From Chloroflexota bacterium (GTDB lineage Bacteria > Chloroflexota > Dehalococcoidia > Tepidiformales > Tepidiformaceae): a stretch of 8,667 nt of DNA. The position numbers and the translations under genes were made by a program. The notes beneath the pieces were generated by a model that saw nothing but the letters and a program-made list of their open reading frames with translations, was not told the origin of the DNA and ran no database searches. How positions within the stretch are numbered: position 1 is the stretch's first letter; each line of letters starts with the position of its first letter. Positions 4,933 to 8,667 of this stretch are shown one piece after another. The DNA lies in the NCBI GenBank assembly GCA_025350285.1, contig JANXYE010000465.1, positions 1-8,667 on the forward strand, read 5' to 3'.

Positions 4933-6890
4933 CCGGCGTCCAGCCCCAGCCCACGCAAGAAAGCGTCGCTGTTCGGCTCTCGGCCGAGGAAGTCCCGCAC
5001 GAGCTGATCGCCGTCGATGCTACCGCCACGTTCGAGGATGGTATGGCGGTAGTGCGCGCCCGTGCCCGGTTCGGCCTCGAACCGCGTGTACATGTCGTCG
5101 CCGAAGACGTGCGACCAGAGGTAGCCGTAGTAGCCCGCGTCGTATCCGAACAGGTGCCCGAAGCCACTCTGGAAGTGGGTGCCCGGCGGAAACGGGAAGC
5201 CGGTGATCGGATGGAGCGCCGCCGCGACAGCGGTCGAATCCCCGCCGAATCCGGGAGAATGGTAGGCGAAATCGAGCGTGGCGAAGTACATCTGACGGAG
5301 GAAGATCACGCCCGAATCGAGGTTCTTGGCCGCAATCAGCCGCTCCACCAGGTCCGCCGGGATCGGCTCGCTGGTCTGAAAGTGGCGGGCGAAACGGCGA
5401 AGGATCCGCGGCTCCCAGCACCAGTGCTCGAGCATCTGAGAGGGCGCCTCGACGAAGTCGCGTTCGGTGGCCGTGCCGCTGAAGCGCGCCCGTTCCGCAC
5501 GCGTCAGGGTCTGATGGAGGATGTGCCCGAATTCGTGCCAGAGGGTGACCACTTCGCTGTGGCGAAGGAGTGAAGGCTGGTCCGCCGCCGGCTTCGTGAA
5601 GTTCGCGACGATGGCGCTGACCGGGCGTTGGTACGTATCGTCGGGCAGCCGCCTGCCGCGGCGCAGCGTGAACGCCGCCGCGTGGCCGTACTTGTTCGGG
5701 CGCGGGAAGAGGTCCATGTGAAAACGCGCGAACGGTTCGGCGCCGGCCGCTTCGTAGACATCGAACGACTGAACATCCGGGTGCCAGACCGGCGCCGCCA
5801 CGCGTTCGAAGCGTACCCCGAGCAGCTCTTGGAGGACTTCGAACATGCCATCGAGGCAGTGTTCGAGCGCGAAATACTTCGCAACCTCGAATTCATCGAC
5901 GGCGTAGCGGGACTTCATGAGCTGGTTGTGGAAGTAGCGCCAGTCCCAGATGTGGAGGACATCGCCGCCGGTCTCGACTCGCTTGGCCTCGCGCAGCCCG
6001 GCCATATCGACCTCGGCCTTGCGTTCGAGCTTCGCGCGCAGATCGCCCAGAAAGCTGTCCACGATGTCGCGGCGCCGGGCCATGCGCGGCTCAACGGCAT
6101 ACGCGGCCCAGGAATCGTAGCCGAGCAACCGGGCCGCCTCGTCGCGCAGCCGGATCGCCTCTTCGAGGAGGGCGATGTTCGCCTCGCCGCCTTTGCGCTG
6201 GTCTTTTTCGAACAGCTCGCGCCGAAGCTCGGTGGAAGCACAATTCGCGAGGAACGGGTGGAGTTCCGGGTAGTCGAGGGAGACGCGATAGCGCCCGTCT
6301 TCAGTGCGCTTGAGCCCGTCGATGAACGAAGCCGGGAGGCCCGCCAACTCTTCGCGCGTAGCTTCGACGCCGTCGTCCCAGTCGTCGATGTTGTTGCGGA
6401 AACGGGTGCCGATCTCCACCAGCCGGTCGAATAGGTCGCGCAAGCGGCCACGTTCAACCAGGCGCAACTCGAAACCGTTCCGGCGGTAGTCACGCAACTC
6501 GTGGGCGAGGTAGCGTGCATCTTCTCCCGTGAGACATGCCGCCTCGGCCGTCTCCGAGAACACTTTCACGGCCGCGTAGAGGTCTTCGCGAAACGACAGG
6601 GCAACGAGGTACTTGTCGAGTTCCTCGTCCATGGCCCGGGCTTTTTCCCGGAGCGCGTCGTCCGCCGCGACGTGGGCCATGAACGCGAACGTGCCGGAGG
6701 CGAACGAGACCCCGTTCGTCGCCTCTTCCAGCGCGATCATGGTGTTGGTGTAGGTCCGTTCGCCATCGGCCACCGCGGCGATCCCGGCGAGGCGCGCGTC
6801 ACAGTTCGCCATCGCCTCGCGGCAGGCGCGTTCGACGGATTCGGGCGTGAGGGCGGCGAAATCGGTGAGGTCGAGGTCGTTTGATGGCAT
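4929..6890 (-). CDS. M3 family zinc oligopeptidase
   Basis: This encodes a 653-residue cytosolic metallopeptidase of family M3 (thimet oligopeptidase / oligopeptidase A / dipeptidyl carboxypeptidase group). It cleaves short peptides as part of intracellular protein turnover. The zinc site is complete: His452-Glu453-x-x-His456 (HEFGH) and the third ligand Glu481 (FVEAPSQ), with the same 29-residue spacing as in thimet oligopeptidase. The C-terminal substrate-binding block FGHLFGYDAGYYGYLWS (577-593) supplies His579 and the conserved Tyr residues. The N-terminal 200 residues are helical, as expected for the clamp-like fold. Length is normal for the family, with no signal peptide. ATG 6890 has GGAG on the minus strand (plus-strand CTCC, 6898-6901) 7 bases away. 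It lies 105 bases downstream of the CDGSH gene, with a hairpin between, and ends convergently against the 94-residue gene. A choice between TOP, OpdA and Dcp cannot be made by eye, so no symbol is given. Confidence 0.95.
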   Translation of the reverse strand: MPSNDLDLTDFAALTPESVERACREAMANCDARLAGIAAVADGERTYTNTMIALEEATNGVSFASGTFAFMAHVAADDALREKARAMDEELDKYLVALSFREDLYAAVKVFSETAEAACLTGEDARYLAHELRDYRRNGFELRLVERGRLRDLFDRLVEIGTRFRNNIDDWDDGVEATREELAGLPASFIDGLKRTEDGRYRVSLDYPELHPFLANCASTELRRELFEKDQRKGGEANIALLEEAIRLRDEAARLLGYDSWAAYAVEPRMARRRDIVDSFLGDLRAKLERKAEVDMAGLREAKRVETGGDVLHIWDWRYFHNQLMKSRYAVDEFEVAKYFALEHCLDGMFEVLQELLGVRFERVAAPVWHPDVQSFDVYEAAGAEPFARFHMDLFPRPNKYGHAAAFTLRRGRRLPDDTYQRPVSAIVANFTKPAADQPSLLRHSEVVTLWHEFGHILHQTLTRAERARFSGTATERDFVEAPSQMLEHWCWEPRILRRFARHFQTSEPIPADLVERLIAAKNLDSGVIFLRQMYFATLDFAYHSPGFGGDSTAVAAALHPITGFPFPPGTHFQSGFGHLFGYDAGYYGYLWSHVFGDDMYTRFEAEPGTGAHYRHTILERGGSIDGDQLVRDFLGREPNSDAFLRGLGLDAG

Positions 6891-6947
6891 CGGCGGTCTC
6901 CAATGGACGTTGCAGGCCGGCCGCCCGTGGTGGCCCCCGGAAACGCG

Positions 6948-6973
6948 AATAGCGGCCCCTTGGGGCCGCCATT
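6948..6973 (-). terminator. Terminator-like hairpin after the CDGSH gene
   Basis: An inverted repeat with arms GCGGCCCC (6952-6959) and GGGGCCGC (6962-6969) flanks TT. The outer arms AAT/ATT (6948-6950 and 6971-6973) continue the pairing past one mismatch. Read on the minus strand it lies about 22 bases after the CDGSH stop. It is followed only by a weak TATT and later TTT, so efficiency is uncertain. It may end CDGSH transcription or reduce read-through into the peptidase gene. A 10-base palindrome, CCGCCGGCGG (6983-6992), lies next to it. Confidence 0.45.
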
Positions 6974-6995
6974 CAGTATCGCCCGCCGGCGGTTG

Positions 6996-7193
6996 TTACG
7001 CGCGGGGCGCGCTTTTGAAGCCGGACGTGTTGTGCGAGCCGTCGCAGAACGGCTTGTTGGACGATTGGCCACAGCGGCAGAGGGCGATGACGTCCTTTGC
7101 CTCCCAGGCCTTTCCTTCGGCATCCGCCACCGCTGCTCCGCCGCGAATGAGAATGGGACCGTTGTCCTGAATCGTGATCGAAATATCAGCCAT
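6996..7193 (-). CDS. CDGSH iron-sulfur domain protein
   Basis: This encodes a 65-residue single-domain protein of the CDGSH (mitoNEET-like) family, which binds a redox-active, acid-labile [2Fe-2S] cluster through three Cys and one His. All ligands are present in the signature CRCGQSSNKPFCDGSH: Cys39, Cys41, Cys50 and His54. The first part (ADISITIQDNGPILIRGG) forms the usual beta strands seen in small bacterial members. There is no membrane anchor, so it is cytosolic, with a presumed role in electron or cluster transfer. ATG at 7193 is fixed by an excellent ribosome site. The frame is open upstream to 7823 antisense to the metal-receptor gene, but that extension is a shadow. It heads the minus-strand pair with the M3 peptidase and is divergent from the metal-receptor gene. 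The partner protein is unknown. Confidence 0.93.
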   Translation of the reverse strand: MADISITIQDNGPILIRGGAAVADAEGKAWEAKDVIALCRCGQSSNKPFCDGSHNTSGFKSAPRA

Positions 7194-7202
7194 AGCCCGG
7201 CT

Positions 7203-7209
7203 ACCTCCT
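7203..7209 (-). promoter_or_regulatory. Ribosome binding site deciding the CDGSH start
   Basis: Minus-strand AGGAGGT (plus-strand ACCTCCT) is a near-perfect Shine-Dalgarno sequence 9 bases upstream of the ATG at 7193. It settles this start within a longer open frame. Confidence 0.8.
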
Positions 7210-7320
7210 GTTGCTGCATCGAGCGTACACGGCGCAGGGGGAATTGTCGCGAGATGCCCGTCCTCTCGTACACTTCCGGCACTACTTCGAGAAAGCTGGC
7301 GATTCGTCGCTTGCCCCGGT

Positions 7321-7380
7321 CCGTTCCTCCCCCTCCCGCGAGGTACGAGTTGGGAGAGTGGGTCGGGGGGTGAGGGCCTC
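7321..7380. repeat. Probable dispersed REP-like hairpin repeat
   Basis: Read on the minus strand this segment has the form CCCTCACCCC, then CCGACCCACTCTCCC, a 14-base spacer, and GGGAGGGGGAG. The arms CTCCC (7333-7337) and GGGAG (7352-7356) pair perfectly, and the outer bases pair with mismatches. From memory, this CCCTCACCCC...CTCTCCC...GGGAGAG layout is that of short intergenic repeats found in many copies in several GC-rich genomes, where they give spurious peptides of the LTPRPxLP...GEG kind. Only one copy lies in this window, so copy number is unproven. It occupies the leader of the metal-receptor gene, ending 7 bases before the ATG. Confidence 0.5.
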
Positions 7381-7386
7381 CCGGCG

Positions 7387-8115
7387 ATGACCGCCCCGAC
7401 GATCGTGTCCCTGGTGCCCAGCCTTACCGAACTCGTGTGGTGGTTTGGGCTCGGCGAGCGGCTGGTTGGCCGGACGCGGTTCTGCATCGAGCCGGCGGGC
7501 GAAATCGAACGCGTCCCGATCATCGGCGGCACGAAGAATCCACACGTCGATCGGATCGTCGCGTTGCGGCCGGGGGTTGTAATTGCGAACAAAGAGGAGA
7601 ACCGGCGGGAGGATGTTGAGGCTCTGCGCGAAGCCGGCCTCGATGTGCTCCTGACCGACCCCAATACGGTCGCGGAGGCCGTGGAGATGATCATGCACCT
7701 GGGCGCGCGGCTGGGGGCCGGGGCAAGGGCAGCGGGACTCGCGACCGAGATTGAGGCCGAGTTGCGCGCGCCGGTGACGGCCCAGCCGCGCGTGTTCGTC
7801 GCCGTCTGGAAGGAGCCGTTCATGGGCCTCGGCGCTGACAGCTACGGCCACGACCTTATCGAACGGGCCGGCGCGACCAACGTGCTCCGCGACCGAACGC
7901 GCTACCCTGAGCTTTCCCGCGACGAGCTCGCCGCCCTGAAGCCGGACCTTATCCTCCTGCCGGACGAGCCGTATCCGTTCAAGCCCGCCGATGCCGAGGC
8001 GTTCAACGGCCTCGCGCCCTGTCGCATCATCGACGGCCGGTTGCTCTGGTGGTACGGGCCGCGCATCCCGGACGCACTGCGAGCCCTTCGGCGCGCGTTC
8101 GAGGATGTCGGCTGA
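7387..8115 (+). CDS. Leaderless helical-backbone metal receptor (cobalamin-binding-like)
   Basis: This encodes 242 residues matching the periplasmic-binding-protein fold used for cobalamin and iron-siderophore uptake (BtuF/FhuD type; Pfam PF01497 family). The first lobe is IVSLVPSLTELVWWFGLGERLVGRTRFC (6-33) with GGTKNPHVDRIVALRPGVVIANKEENRREDVEAL after it. The connecting helix is about 94-126. The second lobe starts at PRVFVAVWKEPFM (134-146), followed by a SRDELAALKPDLILLPDEPYPF block (177-198). Starting at ATG 7387 there is no signal peptide or lipobox, unlike BtuF, so the product should be cytoplasmic. An ancillary corrinoid or metal-binding role is possible. The frame stays open back to 7174, but that stretch crosses the repeat and the CDGSH leader and encodes no plausible leader peptide. 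The ribosome site is GAGGG at 7372-7376, about 10 bases upstream. Its stop overlaps the next start (TGATG). No transporter permease or ATPase is seen in the window. Confidence 0.85.
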   Translation: MTAPTIVSLVPSLTELVWWFGLGERLVGRTRFCIEPAGEIERVPIIGGTKNPHVDRIVALRPGVVIANKEENRREDVEALREAGLDVLLTDPNTVAEAVEMIMHLGARLGAGARAAGLATEIEAELRAPVTAQPRVFVAVWKEPFMGLGADSYGHDLIERAGATNVLRDRTRYPELSRDELAALKPDLILLPDEPYPFKPADAEAFNGLAPCRIIDGRLLWWYGPRIPDALRALRRAFEDVG

Positions 8116-8667
8116 TGGAGCTTCGGGTCGTCGCGGAGTCCGACTTCGGCGCAGCGTCGCTTGCGGCGTTCCTGGAGTCGCTGGAGGGCCTCGAGTCACC
8201 AGCCGTCGGTCTCGCGACGGGAAACACCCCCGTGGCGCTGTACGCCGCGCTCCGGCAGGCCGTGCTCGCCGGTCAGGCCTCCGTCGCCCACATCCGCCCG
8301 TTCGCCATCGACGAGTATGGCGGCCCGCGAGACCACCCGTGTTCGAACCGCGCCTTCTTTCGGGAGCACTGGGAGACGATCCCAGGAGCGGGGCCGGTCG
8401 CGCAGTTCGACCCGGAGGCTCCCGGCCGTGACGCGGAGGCGCGGCGCTTCGGGGAGCTGCTGAGGGGCGCTGGCGGGCTCGACGTGGCTATCCTTGGCAT
8501 CGGCGTGAACGGACACCTCGCCTTCAACGAACCCGGCGCGGAGAAGGGCGGCACGGCGGCGGCGGTGCGGCTCACGGCCACAACCATCGAGCGTTCGCAG
8601 CCGTGCTGGGGAGCAGCCGCCCCGGACTGGGGGCTTACGCTCGGGTTGAGCGAGTTACTTGGGGCGC
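8115..8667 (+). CDS. Glucosamine-6-phosphate deaminase-like protein, 3' end outside window
   Basis: The first 184 residues of a NagB/6-phosphogluconolactonase superfamily enzyme are present. NagB-type enzymes convert glucosamine-6-phosphate to fructose-6-phosphate and ammonia in amino-sugar catabolism. Motifs are the phosphate loop LATGNTP (33-39), AIDEYGG (64-70) with Asp66 as expected proton acceptor, HPCSN (74-78), and LGIGVNGHLAFNEPG (127-141) with His134 and Glu139. The GHLAFNEP block points to NagB over 6-phosphogluconolactonase. Asn132 stands where E. coli NagB has Asp141; Asn there is, as I recall, common in Bacillus-type members. Residues 172-184 (WGLTLGLSELLGA) match the conserved GLxTLL region. 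ATG 8115 overlaps the previous TGA, implying coupling to the metal-receptor gene. The window ends before the C-terminal part, so lid and allosteric regions cannot be judged. A galactosamine-6-phosphate isomerase role is an alternative. Confidence 0.88.
   Translation, partial: MELRVVAESDFGAASLAAFLESLEGLESPAVGLATGNTPVALYAALRQAVLAGQASVAHIRPFAIDEYGGPRDHPCSNRAFFREHWETIPGAGPVAQFDPEAPGRDAEARRFGELLRGAGGLDVAILGIGVNGHLAFNEPGAEKGGTAAAVRLTATTIERSQPCWGAAAPDWGLTLGLSELLGA

Noticed and set aside
5628..6434. A 268-residue plus-strand open frame opposite the M3 peptidase
   Set aside because: It is a mirror frame of a well-conserved peptidase gene with no motif of its own.
7244..7274. TTGTCG and TACACT as a promoter for the metal-receptor gene
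   Set aside because: Spacing is 19 bases and both hexamers are weak matches; not strong enough to annotate, although the region must hold a promoter.
7282..8199. A 305-residue minus-strand open frame opposite the metal-receptor gene
   Set aside because: It is antisense to a recognised protein family. Its LTPRPTLPTRTSREGE stretch is only the translated repeat.
8244..8254. Possible 6-phosphogluconolactonase identity of the last gene
   Set aside because: The GHLAFNEPG block and DEYGG motif fit NagB-type deaminases better than the pgl pattern, though the superfamily is shared.

Overview
This is a gene-dense, high-G+C (roughly two-thirds G+C by eye) bacterial chromosomal window of 8667 bases. 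It holds ten protein genes, one cut by each window edge. There is no rRNA, tRNA, CRISPR array, insertion sequence or phage gene that I can see. Codon third positions are strongly G/C, starts are ATG except for one TTG, and neighbouring genes often overlap by a base or two. The gene mix suggests a free-living, high-G+C bacterium such as a Chloroflexota or actinobacterial lineage: a DUF1015 protein, a leaderless metal-receptor/cobalamin-binding protein, an M3 peptidase ending in a GYYGYLWS-type motif, and a CDGSH protein. That placement is an impression from protein style, not a search result.

Left part (1-3024, all plus strand). A DUF1015-family protein whose first codons lie outside the window is followed 11 bases later by a small winged-helix protein fused to a degenerate PD-(D/E)XK-like domain. 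After a 112-base gap comes a two-gene unit. A TTG-started membrane-anchored or secreted Pro/Thr/Ala-rich protein is joined through a TGATG stop/start overlap to a six-helix ferric-reductase-like heme membrane protein.

Middle part (3025-4932). A minus-strand VOC/glyoxalase-fold protein converges on the heme protein gene and diverges from a plus-strand short-chain dehydrogenase/reductase. The 130-base divergent gap contains the control regions of both. After the SDR come a 16-base perfect palindrome, a 120-base gap and an unrecognised 94-residue protein. That gene's TAG stop shares the four bases CTAG with the stop codon of the convergent peptidase gene.

Right part (4929-8667). A full-length M3 oligopeptidase and a small CDGSH iron-sulfur protein lie on the minus strand, separated by a terminator-like hairpin. 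Divergent from them on the plus strand, behind what looks like a dispersed REP-like repeat, is a leaderless helical-backbone metal receptor. It is coupled by another TGATG overlap to a glucosamine-6-phosphate deaminase-like gene that runs off the end.

No gap exceeds 300 bases; the longest (7194-7386, 193 bases) holds the divergent leader region and the repeat. I read this as mostly ordinary housekeeping and accessory metabolism in several short transcription units, not as one integrated new system. The least understood parts are the winged-helix/nuclease-fold protein that has lost its signature lysine, the Pro/Thr-rich partner of the heme membrane protein, and the 94-residue orphan.
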